Source: Pelagibius sp040217155 | Lineage (GTDB): Bacteria > Pseudomonadota > Alphaproteobacteria > Kiloniellales > Kiloniellaceae | Length of the DNA: 64,000 nt | Assembly: GCA_040217155.1 (NCBI GenBank) | Contig: JAVJNS010000008.1 | Coordinates: forward strand, 246,258 to 310,257 | Direction of reading: 5' to 3' | Position numbers and translations under genes: made by a program | The notes under the pieces: generated by a model | What the model was told of the DNA's origin: nothing | Database searches by the model: none | Seen by the model: only the letters and a program-made list of their open reading frames with translations | In this document: positions 51,144 through 60,476 of the stretch, one piece after another | How the letters are laid out: each line of letters starts with the position of its first letter | How positions within the stretch are numbered: the stretch's first letter is position 1

Positions 51144-52340
51144 ATGACCCCGAACAGCGGAGCAGCCGTGACATTCGATCCTCCCAGCGAAGGCGAACCC
51201 TACCTGCTGACTCCAGGGCCGCTGACCACTTCGGCCAGCGTCAAGCAACGCATGCTGAGGGACTGGGGCTCCTGGGACGGCGACTTCCGCGCCATGACCG
51301 CAGATCTGCGCCGCCGGCTGCTGACCATCGCCGGCGACCGGGATGGCGACTACGACTGCGTCCCGATTCAGGGCAGCGGGACCTTTGCCGTAGAGGCCAT
51401 GCTGGGCTCCTTCCTGCCGCGCGGCGGCAAGACGCTGGTGTTGGTCAACGGCGCCTACGGCCAGCGCATCGTGCAGACGCTGGACTATCTGGGCCGCGCC
51501 TGTCAGGTGATTGACAAGGGCGACTACCTGCCGCCGCGCGGGCCCGAGGTGGCTGCCGCGCTGGAGGCCGATGCGGGCATCACCCATGTCGTGCTGGTCC
51601 ACTGCGAGACCTCTTCGGGCATTCTCAATCCGCTGTCTGAGATCGCCGCGGTCGTCGCCGCCAAGGGCCGCAAGCTGCTGATCGATTCCATGAGCGCCTT
51701 CGGCGCCCTGCCGCTCGACCTGCGGGAAATCCCCTATGCCGCCATGGTGTCCTCGGCCAACAAATGCATCGAGGGCGTGCCGGGCTTCGGCTTCGTCATC
51801 GCCCCCAAAGCCGAACTCGAAGCCGCCAAGGGCCGCAGCCACTCCTTGAGCCTCGACCTGCATGCCCAGTGGGCCAGCATGGAAAAGACCGGCCAGTGGC
51901 GCTACACCCCGCCGACCCACGTGGTCGCCGCCTTTCTGCAGGCCCTCGTCGAACACGAGGCCGAGGGCGGCGTCGCCGGGCGCGGCGCGCGCTATGCGCA
52001 GAACCGCGACGTCATGGTGGCCGGCATGCGCGAACTGGGTTTCGAAACTCTGCTGCAGGACGGTTGGCTGTCGCCCATCATCGTCACCTTCTTCAACCCG
52101 GCGCACCCAGGCTTCAACTTCCAAAGCTTCTACGATCTGCTGAAGGCCAAGGGCTTCATCATCTATCCAGGCAAGCTGACGGTGGTCGATTCGTTCCGCA
52201 TCGGCTGCATCGGCCGGCTTGACGCCGCGGTGATGCGGCGCCTCTTGACGGCTGTGGCCGAAGCGTTGAATGAGATGGGCGTCGACGACGCCAGCCCGCC
52301 GGCCGCCGCCATGGACGAACGCGCCAAGCTGGTCGCCTAG
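51144..52340 (+). CDS. phnW: PhnW, 2-aminoethylphosphonate--pyruvate transaminase
   Basis: PhnW is a PLP enzyme that moves the amino group of AEP to pyruvate, giving phosphonoacetaldehyde and alanine. The 398-residue protein has the typical start YLLTPGPLTTSASVKQRML, GSGTFAVEAML, HCETSSGILNP, and the PLP-lysine motif SSANKCIEG (Lys207). AGGAGAG precedes the ATG. It is the first gene of the phnW-phnA-phnY run, each separated by 12 to 18 bases. Confidence 0.96.
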   Translation: MTPNSGAAVTFDPPSEGEPYLLTPGPLTTSASVKQRMLRDWGSWDGDFRAMTADLRRRLLTIAGDRDGDYDCVPIQGSGTFAVEAMLGSFLPRGGKTLVLVNGAYGQRIVQTLDYLGRACQVIDKGDYLPPRGPEVAAALEADAGITHVVLVHCETSSGILNPLSEIAAVVAAKGRKLLIDSMSAFGALPLDLREIPYAAMVSSANKCIEGVPGFGFVIAPKAELEAAKGRSHSLSLDLHAQWASMEKTGQWRYTPPTHVVAAFLQALVEHEAEGGVAGRGARYAQNRDVMVAGMRELGFETLLQDGWLSPIIVTFFNPAHPGFNFQSFYDLLKAKGFIIYPGKLTVVDSFRIGCIGRLDAAVMRRLLTAVAEALNEMGVDDASPPAAAMDERAKLVA

Positions 52341-52358
52341 GCAGACAAAGGACATCAG

Positions 52359-53624
52359 ATGACTCAGCCCCATTCCGTGACCGTGAACGCGCGCAGCTAT
52401 GCCTTTCCCGAGGCGCCCGTGGTTGTGGTCTGCATCGACGGCTCCGAGCCCGACTACATGAAGGAGGCGGTGGCGGCCGGGCGCATGCCCTGGCTGAAGG
52501 CGGTGCTGCCGGCCGGGGCGGACCTGCGCGGCGACTGCGTGGTGCCGAGCTTCACCAACCCCAACAACCTCTCGATCGTGACCGGGCAACCGCCGCGCGT
52601 GCACGGCATCTGCGGCAATTTCTTCTTAGATCCGGCCAAGGGCGAGGAGGTCATGATGAACGATCCCGCCTACCTGCGCGCGCCGACCATCTTCGCCGCT
52701 TTCCAGAAGGCGGGGGCCAAGATCGCGGTGGTGACCGCCAAGGACAAGCTGCGCCGACTGCTCGGCGACGGCCTCAACCTCAAGGCGGGCGAGGCCGTCT
52801 CGTTCTCCGCCGAGAAGGCCGACGAAGCCTCCATCGCCGAAAACGGCATCGCCGGCCTGCTGGATCTGGTCGGCAAGCCGCTGCCCAGCGTCTATTCCGC
52901 CGACTTGTCGGAGTTCGTCTTCGCCGCCGGGGTCAAGCTCATGGAGACCATGCGGCCCGATCTCATGTACCTTTCCACCACCGACTATATCCAGCACAAG
53001 CATGCGCCGGGCACCGAGGGCGCCAACGACTTCTACGCCATGATGGACGGCTACTTCGCCCAGCTCGACGCCGCCGGCGCCGTCATCGTGCTGACCGCGG
53101 ACCACGGCATGAACGCCAAGCACAGGGCCGACGGCACGCCCAACGTGCTCTACCTGCAGTCGGCCCTGGACGAGTTTCTCGGCGAGGGCAGGGCGCGCAC
53201 CATCCTGCCGATCACCGACCCCTATGTGGTTCACCACGGGGCGCTTGGCTCCTACGCGACCGTCTATCTGCCCAAGGACGTCGACTTCGGCGCCGCCGCC
53301 GAGTTCATCGAGGGCTTGGAAGGTGTCGAACGGGTCCTGACCCGCGAGGAAGCGGCAGAAGCCTTCGAGCTGCCGGCCGACCGCATCGGCGACCTGGTGA
53401 TCGTCACCGAAAAGACCCGCGCCGTCGGCACCCGGCCCGACAAGCACGATCTCTCCGGCCTGGAAGTGCCGCTGCGCTCCCACGGCGGGGTCAGTGAGCA
53501 GAGAGTGCCGATCGTCGTCAACCGCCCGGTGCACGGCCTGGAAGGCCGGCGCCTGCGCAACTTCGACGCCTTCGACATTGCCCTCAATCATGCCGCGGCA
53601 CGCCGTGCAGCCGCCGCCGAGTAA
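52359..53624 (+). CDS. phnA: PhnA, phosphonoacetate hydrolase
   Basis: PhnA belongs to the alkaline phosphatase superfamily and splits phosphonoacetate into acetate and phosphate with two zinc ions. The 421-residue protein shows the metal and nucleophile motifs in order: VVCIDGSEPD (Asp), PSFTNPNNLSIVTG (Thr66 nucleophile), STTDYIQHKHAPG (Asp and His), LTADHGMNAKH (Asp and His) and SHGGVSEQ (His). No signal peptide is seen, so it acts in the cytoplasm. It is the final step of the pathway. Confidence 0.95.
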   Translation: MTQPHSVTVNARSYAFPEAPVVVVCIDGSEPDYMKEAVAAGRMPWLKAVLPAGADLRGDCVVPSFTNPNNLSIVTGQPPRVHGICGNFFLDPAKGEEVMMNDPAYLRAPTIFAAFQKAGAKIAVVTAKDKLRRLLGDGLNLKAGEAVSFSAEKADEASIAENGIAGLLDLVGKPLPSVYSADLSEFVFAAGVKLMETMRPDLMYLSTTDYIQHKHAPGTEGANDFYAMMDGYFAQLDAAGAVIVLTADHGMNAKHRADGTPNVLYLQSALDEFLGEGRARTILPITDPYVVHHGALGSYATVYLPKDVDFGAAAEFIEGLEGVERVLTREEAAEAFELPADRIGDLVIVTEKTRAVGTRPDKHDLSGLEVPLRSHGGVSEQRVPIVVNRPVHGLEGRRLRNFDAFDIALNHAAARRAAAAE

Positions 53625-53636
53625 GGAATCCGGGAC

Positions 53637-55097
53637 ATGAGCATCGCCGAAGACATGAGCGGCAAGCCGCGTCACGAGCCCATGCGCATCGCCGGACGCA
53701 AGGTCGAGGCCGAGGGCGTCATCGAGGTGCGCTATCCCTACACCGACGAGGTGATCGGCACGGTGCCGGCGGGCAACGCGGCCCAGGCCCGCGAAGCCTT
53801 CGAGATCGCCGCCGCCTACGAGCCGAAGCTGACCCGCTACGAGCGCCAGCAGATCCTCTTCAAGACCGCGGAGATCCTGATCGCGCGCAAGGACGAGATC
53901 GCCAATCTCATCACCCTGGAGCTCGGCATCTCCAAGGCCGACTCGCTCTACGAAGTGGGCCGCGCCTACGACGTCTTCACCCTGGCCGGGCAGCTCTGCA
54001 TCCAGGACGACGGCCAGATCTTTTCCTGCGACCTGACCCCGCACGGCAAGGCGCGCAAGATCTTCACCACCCGCGAGCCGCTGAAGGCGATCTCCGCCAT
54101 CACGCCCTTCAACCATCCGCTCAACATGGTGTCGCACAAGATCGCGCCGGCCATCGTCACCAACAACTGCATGGTCTGCAAGCCGACCGAGCTGACCCCG
54201 ATGACGGCGCTGATTCTGGCCGACGTGCTCTACGAGGCCGGCCTGCCGCCGGAGATGTTCTCGGTGGTCACCGGTCTGCCCCAGGACATCGGCCTGGAAA
54301 TGATCCAGAACGAGCATATCGAGCTCATCACCTTCACCGGCGGCGTGCCGGTCGGCAAGATGATCGCCGACAAGGCCGGCTACAAGCGCACGGTGCTGGA
54401 GCTGGGCGGCAACGACCCGCTGATCATCCTCAACGACCTGAGCGACGACGACCTGGCCCAGGCCGCCGCCCTGGCCGTCGCCGGCGCCACCAAGAATTCC
54501 GGCCAGCGCTGCACGGCGGTGAAACGCATCCTCTGCCAAGAAAGCGTCGCCGATCGCTTCGTGCCCCTGGTGCTGGAGCTTGCCAAGAAGATCCGCTTCG
54601 GCGACCCCATGGACCCAGACATCGACCTGGGCACCGTGGTTCATGCCCAGGCCGCCGCGGCCTTCGAAAAGCGCGTCCACCTGGCCGCCGAGGCCGGCGC
54701 GGAAATCCTCTACGACCCGGGCCGCCAGGGCGCGCTGCTGCCGCCCATCGTGGTCGACCGGGTGCCGCACGAGTCGGAGCTGGTGATGGAGGAGACCTTC
54801 GGCCCCATCGTGCCCATCGTGCGCGTGCCCGACGACGACGAGGCCGTGATGGAGATTTCCAACTCCACCGCCTTTGGACTTTCCTCCGGTGTCTGCACCA
54901 ACGACTTCCGCCGCATGCAGGCCTACATCAAGGGCCTCAAGGTCGGCACGGTGAACATCTGGGAAGTGCCCGGCTACCGCATCGAGATGTCGCCCTTCGG
55001 CGGCATCAAGGACTCCGGCCTGGGCTACAAGGAAGGCGTCATCGAGGCGGTGAAGTCCTACACCAACATCAAGACCTTCTCGCTGCCCTGGGGGTGA
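53637..55097 (+). CDS. phnY: PhnY, phosphonoacetaldehyde dehydrogenase
   Basis: PhnY uses NAD to oxidise phosphonoacetaldehyde to phosphonoacetate. The 486-residue aldehyde dehydrogenase has the NAD-binding segment ITPFNHPLNMVSHK, the glycine motif FTGGVPVGK, the general base Glu in LELGGNDPL, and the catalytic Cys292 in NSGQRCTAV. The C-terminal FGGIKDSGLGYKEGVIEAV is usual. Together with phnW and phnA it gives the full AEP-to-acetate route. Confidence 0.95.
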   Translation: MSIAEDMSGKPRHEPMRIAGRKVEAEGVIEVRYPYTDEVIGTVPAGNAAQAREAFEIAAAYEPKLTRYERQQILFKTAEILIARKDEIANLITLELGISKADSLYEVGRAYDVFTLAGQLCIQDDGQIFSCDLTPHGKARKIFTTREPLKAISAITPFNHPLNMVSHKIAPAIVTNNCMVCKPTELTPMTALILADVLYEAGLPPEMFSVVTGLPQDIGLEMIQNEHIELITFTGGVPVGKMIADKAGYKRTVLELGGNDPLIILNDLSDDDLAQAAALAVAGATKNSGQRCTAVKRILCQESVADRFVPLVLELAKKIRFGDPMDPDIDLGTVVHAQAAAAFEKRVHLAAEAGAEILYDPGRQGALLPPIVVDRVPHESELVMEETFGPIVPIVRVPDDDEAVMEISNSTAFGLSSGVCTNDFRRMQAYIKGLKVGTVNIWEVPGYRIEMSPFGGIKDSGLGYKEGVIEAVKSYTNIKTFSLPWG

Positions 55098-55154
55098 AGG
55101 CAACGGCGGGACGCGCGACCGAATTAAGCAAGAAAACCAAAGCTAGGGGTCTGA

Positions 55155-55997
55155 TTGTCCGAATTCGCCGTGGCACTGGTGCTGAGCGCGGCGGTGCTGC
55201 ACGCCACCTGGAACGCCATCGTCAAGGGGACGCGGGCGCGTGCCCTGGTGCTGGCCGCCGTGGCCGGCACCCATGCCACGGCGGGGCTGATCTTGATTTT
55301 CTGGGTCCAGGCGCCGCTGCCGGCGGCCTGGCCCTATATCGTCGCCTCCTCGGTAATCCACTACGGCTACTATTACTTTCTCGCCTTGGCCTACAAGTGG
55401 GGCGACCTGTCGCGGGTCTATCCGATCTCGCGCGGTATCGCGCCGCTGCTGGTCTCCCTCGGCGCCCTGGTCTTTGCCGGCGAGCGGCTCACGGGCCTGG
55501 GCTGGGCCGGCGTGGTCACAATCTCCGCCGGCATTTCGATCCTCGCGTTATTCTCCAGGGGACCGAGCCTGCCCGATCCGCGCTCGACGCTGGCCGCTCT
55601 GGCCACCGGCCTCATCATCGCCGGCTACAGCGTCGTCGACGGGATCGGCGTGCGACTCTCCGGCAGCCCCTTCGGTTACATGGGTTGGCTGTTTCTCGGC
55701 GAGCTACCGGTCACCCTGTTCGTCCTGCTGAAGCTGCGCCCGCGCCTGACGCCGGAGGTGCGCGACACCCTGCGCCGCGGCTATCTCGGCGGACTCTGCG
55801 CGCTGGTCGCCTATGGCATGGTGATCTACGCCAATACCCTGGCACCACTCGGCGTGGTCTCGGCGCTGCGCGAATCCAGCGTGATCATCGCCGCGCTCTT
55901 CGGCGTTGTCATCTTCCGCGAGCGGCCGTGGATCAGCCGCATCGCCGCCGCCGCCACGGTGGGCGCCGGTGTCCTGGTCCTGACGCTTGCAAACTAG
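55155..55997 (+). CDS. EamA/DMT-family transporter
   Basis: The 280-residue protein is a ten-helix drug/metabolite-type transporter with two EamA repeats (first WNAIVKGTRARALVLAAVAG, second SVVDGIGVRLSGSPFGYMGW). It starts at TTG (55155), six bases after an AGGGG; GTG at 55170 is an alternative. It sits between the AEP enzymes and the second importer, so it may move a pathway intermediate or an amine, but no substrate can be assigned. Confidence 0.75.
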   Translation: MSEFAVALVLSAAVLHATWNAIVKGTRARALVLAAVAGTHATAGLILIFWVQAPLPAAWPYIVASSVIHYGYYYFLALAYKWGDLSRVYPISRGIAPLLVSLGALVFAGERLTGLGWAGVVTISAGISILALFSRGPSLPDPRSTLAALATGLIIAGYSVVDGIGVRLSGSPFGYMGWLFLGELPVTLFVLLKLRPRLTPEVRDTLRRGYLGGLCALVAYGMVIYANTLAPLGVVSALRESSVIIAALFGVVIFRERPWISRIAAAATVGAGVLVLTLAN

Positions 55998-56188
55998 TCT
56001 GCATAAGTATCAGTAAAAGCTTTCAACACATAAATATAATAGATTTCCCCTATTGTAGCGATCCCGTCACTATGGGCCCGGGGTACGCTGCCGCTTCCGA
56101 TCCTGGAAGCGCGGCGGGGGACTGCACGAGCATAAGAATCTCGCCGGAATGCGAGTAAGTTCGGCTAGCAACAGGGAGCAAAGACACC
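55998..56188. promoter_or_regulatory. Upstream region of the second AEP-type importer
   Basis: A perfect TATAAT (56035-56040) has no acceptable -35 at 16-18 bp, which suggests an activator-dependent promoter. AAAGCTTT (56016-56023) is a palindrome nearby. The first 60 bases are AT-rich, and none of the Pho-box-like units seen elsewhere are present. Confidence 0.4.
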
Positions 56189-57211
56189 ATGACATTTCGT
56201 AAAACCTGCCTCACCGCGGTCGCGGCCAGCCTGCTGGCCGCTACGGCAGCGCAGGCGCAAACCGAACTCACGGTCTATACGGCCGTCGAGGCGGAAGACC
56301 TGAAGCGCTACGCGGAAACCTTCAACGCCGACCACCCGGACATCAAGATCAACTGGGTCCGCGATTCGACCGGCATCGTCACGGCTAAGCTGCTGGCCGA
56401 GAAGAACAACCCGCAGGCCGACGTGGTCTGGGGTCTGGCGGCGACCTCGCTGCTGCTGTTGAAGACCGAAGGCATGCTGGAGCCCTATGCGCCCAAGGGT
56501 GTCGAAAAGCTCGATAAGAAGTTCGTCGACAAGAGCAACCCGCCGGCCTGGGTCGGCATGGACGCCTGGGTCGCCTCGGTCTGCTTCAACACCGTCGAAG
56601 CCGGCAAACTCGGCCTGACACCGCCGAAGTCCTGGATGGACCTGACCAAACCGGAATACGCCGGTCACATCATCATGCCGAATCCCAACTCTTCGGGCAC
56701 CGGCTTCCTCGACGTATCGAGTTGGCTGCAGATTTTCGGCGAGGACGGCGGCTGGGCCTACATGGACAAGCTGCACGCGAACATCGCACGCTACACCCAC
56801 TCCGGCTCGGCGCCCTGCAAGCTGGCCGCGGCCGGTGAAATCCCCATCGGAGTCTCCTTCGCGTTCCGCGGCGCCAAGTCGAAGGCCGAGGGTGCGCCGA
56901 TCGAGATCATCGTGCCGGAAGAGGGCGTGGGCTGGGACATGGAAGCGAGCGGCATCATCGCCGGCACCGCCAAGCTGGAAGCCGCCAAGACCCTCATCGA
57001 CTGGTCGATCACCAAGAAGGCCAACGAGATGTACAACACCGGCTATGCGGTCGTCGCCATGCCGGGCGTGGCCAAGCCGGTCGAATACTTCCCGCCCAAC
57101 CTGGTGGACAAGATGATCGACAACGACTTCGAGTTCGCGGCCAACAACCGCGCCAAGATCCTCGAAGAGTGGCAGAAGCGGTACGATTCGAAGTCCGATC
57201 CCAAGGGCTGA
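56189..57211 (+). CDS. 2-aminoethylphosphonate ABC transporter binding protein
   Basis: The 340-residue periplasmic protein has a signal peptide (AAQAQ, cleavage near residue 24) and a class of binding fold related to iron/thiamine-type proteins (LTVYTAVEAEDLKRYAETFNADHPDIKINWV). Its neighbours and length match the putative AEP importers known as PhnSTUV or AepXVW types. Motifs such as NSSGTGFLDVSSWLQIFGEDGGWAYMDKL are specific to that group in my reading. The assignment to AEP rests on family resemblance and on the adjacent phnWAY genes. Confidence 0.8.
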   Translation: MTFRKTCLTAVAASLLAATAAQAQTELTVYTAVEAEDLKRYAETFNADHPDIKINWVRDSTGIVTAKLLAEKNNPQADVVWGLAATSLLLLKTEGMLEPYAPKGVEKLDKKFVDKSNPPAWVGMDAWVASVCFNTVEAGKLGLTPPKSWMDLTKPEYAGHIIMPNPNSSGTGFLDVSSWLQIFGEDGGWAYMDKLHANIARYTHSGSAPCKLAAAGEIPIGVSFAFRGAKSKAEGAPIEIIVPEEGVGWDMEASGIIAGTAKLEAAKTLIDWSITKKANEMYNTGYAVVAMPGVAKPVEYFPPNLVDKMIDNDFEFAANNRAKILEEWQKRYDSKSDPKG

Positions 57212-57232
57212 CCGACGTTTGGGTTGAACAAG

Positions 57233-57259
57233 GAGGGCGCCGCTTGCGGCGCCCTCTTT
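57233..57259 (+). terminator. Terminator between binding protein and ATPase
   Basis: A perfect 11-bp stem (GAGGGCGCCGC at 57233-57243, complement at 57246-57256) with a 2-base centre is followed by TTT. Like the hairpin after phnD, it would favour high expression of the binding protein. Confidence 0.75.
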
Positions 57260-57355
57260 CGATCCTGCCCGCCCTCCCGCATACTGATCCGCGAAGACCC
57301 GCGGCCCTGAACGGGATGAAGCGGGCGGCGACGCGGCAAACGAGCGAGGCCTTTC

Positions 57356-58459
57356 TTGTCCAGCTACCTGCGCATCCGCAATCTTTACAAGAACTTCGGG
57401 GACTTCACGGCCCTCAAGGACATCTCCCTGGACATCGAGGATGGCGAGTTCGTCTGCTTCCTGGGCCCCTCCGGTTGCGGCAAGACGACCCTGCTGCGCG
57501 CCATCGCGGGCCTCGATCTGCAAACCCACGGCTCCATCGAACAGGCAGGGCGCGATATTTCCAACCTGCCGGTGACCCAGCGCGACTTCGGCATCGTGTT
57601 CCAGTCCTACGCGCTGTTCCCGAACCTGACGATCGAGCGCAACATCGCCTTTGGCCTGGAAAACATGGGCAAGTCAAAGGCTGACATCGACCGCCGTGTC
57701 ACTGAGTTGCTCGACCTGGTCGGCCTTGCCGATCAGCGCAAGAAGTACCCGGCGCAGCTCTCCGGCGGCCAGCAGCAGCGCATCGCGCTGTCGCGCGCCA
57801 TCGCCACCTCCCCCGGCCTGCTGCTGCTCGACGAGCCGCTCTCGGCCCTCGACGCCAAGGTGCGGGTCCACCTGCGCCACCAGATCAAGGAGCTGCAACG
57901 CAAGCTCGGGGTCACCACGGTGATGGTGACGCACGACCAGGAAGAGGCGCTCTCCATGGCCGACCGCATCGTCGTGATGAACCACGGGGTCATCGAGCAG
58001 GTCGGGACGCCTACCGAGATCTACCGCGAGCCAGAGTCGCTCTTCGTCGCCGACTTCATCGGCGAGACCAACCAGATCCGCTCGGCCATCACCGAGCCGG
58101 GCCGCCTCGCGCTTGGAACGGTTCAGTTGAGAGGCAAGACCGAGGGACTTGAACCGGGCCAGCGGGTCGTCGCGACCATTCGGCCGGAAGATATCGTGCC
58201 GCACGAACCCGGCTTCCGCCCCGCCGAAGACGGTGTCGGCACCCTGGAGGTCACCGTCGGGGAGATGGAGTTCCTGGGGTCCTTCTGGCGCTCCCGCCTG
58301 ACCAGTGAGGCGCTGGACGGCGAGGTGCTCTACGCGGACTTTTCGATCAACGCCGTACGCCGCCTGTCGCTCGGCGAAGGGTCGAAACTGACCATCGAGC
58401 TGCCGCCTTCCCGGCTGATCGCCTTTCCAGCGGGGAGCGACAATGTCCGCCGCGACTGA
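57356..58459 (+). CDS. 2-aminoethylphosphonate ABC transporter ATP-binding protein
   Basis: The 367-residue ATPase of the second importer has Walker A GPSGCGKTT (residues 37-45), signature LSGGQQQRIALSRA, Walker B LLLLDEPLSALD, H-loop MVTHDQEEAL, and a C-terminal TOBE-like domain (about 285-360, RVVATIRPEDIVPHEPG). It starts with a TTG. Its end overlaps the permease start by 17 bases, so the two are coupled. Confidence 0.85.
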   Translation: MSSYLRIRNLYKNFGDFTALKDISLDIEDGEFVCFLGPSGCGKTTLLRAIAGLDLQTHGSIEQAGRDISNLPVTQRDFGIVFQSYALFPNLTIERNIAFGLENMGKSKADIDRRVTELLDLVGLADQRKKYPAQLSGGQQQRIALSRAIATSPGLLLLDEPLSALDAKVRVHLRHQIKELQRKLGVTTVMVTHDQEEALSMADRIVVMNHGVIEQVGTPTEIYREPESLFVADFIGETNQIRSAITEPGRLALGTVQLRGKTEGLEPGQRVVATIRPEDIVPHEPGFRPAEDGVGTLEVTVGEMEFLGSFWRSRLTSEALDGEVLYADFSINAVRRLSLGEGSKLTIELPPSRLIAFPAGSDNVRRD

Positions 58460-60464
58460 GGTAACCGCTGCGCAGGCGAAGGGTAAGCCGATCCGGGCAA
58501 GGCTGGGCCGCGACGACTTCATCATGCGCGGCTTCATGGCCGTGATCGCCCTCTATCTGGTGATCGCAATCGCCCTGCCGCTCTATGCCATGCTGTCGAA
58601 GTCCTTTTCGACATACCGCTTCGATCTCACCGCCTACGAGTTTCAGGTCAGCGACGACGAAGGCAACTTCGCCACGCCGCCGGTCAACGCGGCGAACCTG
58701 AACGAAGAGTTGCAAGCGGTGCCACCGGACGACCTCGCCACCAGCGGCGACGGCCGCCTGCCGGCGACCAGCTTCTTTCCGAATTTCAGCTTCCGCAGCC
58801 CCGTTATTTACCGAATCCGCGGAACCGGCAGCGAGGCTGTCTATCTGATCGGCAGCGAACGCTTTAGCGGCACCGACTGGCGCGAAGTGGACTCCAACAA
58901 TTTCCGCCGCGTCATGTTGCGGCCGGTGCGCGACGTCGGCTTTGCCAACTACGCCACATACTTCTCGACGCCGTCGCTGTTCCGCTCCATTGAGAACTCG
59001 ATCTTCATCGCGGCACTCAGCACCGTCATCACGGTGACCCTCGCCTTCGGCTTTGCTTACGCCTTGAACCGCAGCTGCATGCGCTTCAAGGGGTTCTTCC
59101 GGCTGGTGGCCCTGGCGCCGATCCTGGTGCCCTCTTTGCTGCCCGGCATCGCCCTGGTCTATCTCTTCGGCAATCAGGGCCTGCTCAAGGTGCTGCTGCT
59201 CGGCGAGACCATTTACGGACCCATCGGCATCGTCATCGGGTCTGTCTTCTTCACTTTTCCGCATGCCATGATCATCATCACCACGGCCCTGGCGATTTCC
59301 GACGCCCGGCTCTACGAGGCCGCCGAGTGCCTCAAGGCCAGCCGCTGGAAGATCTTCTGGACGGTAACCGTGCCCGGCGCGCGTTACGGTCTGATTTCCG
59401 CCGCCTTCGTTGTCTTCAACCTGGTGATCACCGACTTCGGCCTGCCCAAGGTCATCGGCGGGCAGTACAACATGCTGGCCGTCGACATCTACAAACAGGT
59501 GATCGGCCAGCAGAATTTCGAAATGGGCGCGGTGGTCTCGGTAGTACTGCTGATGCCGGCCTTGGTCGCCTTCGCCGTCGACCGGCAGGTGCAGAAGCGG
59601 CAGGTGGCCCTGCTCTCGGCCCGCTCCGTGCCCTACCAGCCGAAGCCGAGCCGGCGGTTCGACTGGGCGGCTTTCGGATTCTGCGGTCTCATCGCGGTCT
59701 TTATCGTCGGTCTGCTGGCGATCTGCCAGTTCGCGGCGCTGATCAAGTTCTGGCCCTACGATCTCAGCCTTAGTTTGAAGAACTATGCCTTCGACCTGAT
59801 GGACGGCGGCGGCTGGGACTCCTACTACAACTCGATCCAAATGGCGCTGCTGACCGCGGTGGTCGGTACCGTCGTGGTCTTTACCGGCGGCTACATGGTG
59901 GAGAAGACCAAGGGCTTCGACACCGGGCGCTCGCTGTTCCAGCTGCTGGCCATGCTGCCCATGGCCATCCCCGGCATGGTGCTGGGTCTCGCCTACATCT
60001 TCTTTTTCAACGACCCGCGCAATCCGTTGAATTTCCTCTACGGCACCATGGCGATCCTGGTGATCTGCACGGTGACCCACTTCTACACCGTTTCGCACCT
60101 GACCGCGGTCACCGCGCTGAAGCAGATGGACCGGGAGTTCGAATCCGTCGCGGCCTCGCTGAAGCAGCCTTTCTATAAGTTGTTCCGCGTGGTGACCGTG
60201 CCGGTCTGTTTGCCGACCATCCTCGACATCTCAATCTATCTCTTCGTCAATGCCATGACCACGGTTTCGGCGGTGATTTTCCTCTACGCGCCGACGACGG
60301 CGCTGGCTTCAGTGGCGGTACTGAACATGAACGACGCCGGCGACATCGCCCCCGCGGCGGCCATGGGCATGATGATCTTCTACACCAATGCCGGCGCGCG
60401 CCTGCTCCACCTGGCCATTTCAAAGGGCGTGCTGAAACGCACCCAGGCCTGGCGCTTCAGGTAG
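58443..60464 (+). CDS. Fused double permease of the AEP-type ABC importer
   Basis: The 673-residue protein joins two binding-protein-dependent permease domains, each with an EAA loop (AECLKASRWKIFWTVTVPG in the first, ASLKQPFYKLFRVVTVP in the second). Each half has about six transmembrane helices, so one polypeptide forms the full channel. Between helix 1 (residues about 29-50) and the first domain lies a periplasmic stretch of about 125 residues. It is the final gene of the importer and converges on the histidine kinase gene with 12 bases between stops. Confidence 0.85.
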   Translation: MSAATEVTAAQAKGKPIRARLGRDDFIMRGFMAVIALYLVIAIALPLYAMLSKSFSTYRFDLTAYEFQVSDDEGNFATPPVNAANLNEELQAVPPDDLATSGDGRLPATSFFPNFSFRSPVIYRIRGTGSEAVYLIGSERFSGTDWREVDSNNFRRVMLRPVRDVGFANYATYFSTPSLFRSIENSIFIAALSTVITVTLAFGFAYALNRSCMRFKGFFRLVALAPILVPSLLPGIALVYLFGNQGLLKVLLLGETIYGPIGIVIGSVFFTFPHAMIIITTALAISDARLYEAAECLKASRWKIFWTVTVPGARYGLISAAFVVFNLVITDFGLPKVIGGQYNMLAVDIYKQVIGQQNFEMGAVVSVVLLMPALVAFAVDRQVQKRQVALLSARSVPYQPKPSRRFDWAAFGFCGLIAVFIVGLLAICQFAALIKFWPYDLSLSLKNYAFDLMDGGGWDSYYNSIQMALLTAVVGTVVVFTGGYMVEKTKGFDTGRSLFQLLAMLPMAIPGMVLGLAYIFFFNDPRNPLNFLYGTMAILVICTVTHFYTVSHLTAVTALKQMDREFESVAASLKQPFYKLFRVVTVPVCLPTILDISIYLFVNAMTTVSAVIFLYAPTTALASVAVLNMNDAGDIAPAAAMGMMIFYTNAGARLLHLAISKGVLKRTQAWRFR

Positions 60465-60476
60465 AGTACGCTCAGC

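Noticed and set aside
58347..60098. 583-codon minus-strand frame opposite the AEP permease
   Set aside because: Charged repetitive translation (His, Glu, Asp and Gln rich) typical of antisense frames of membrane proteins.
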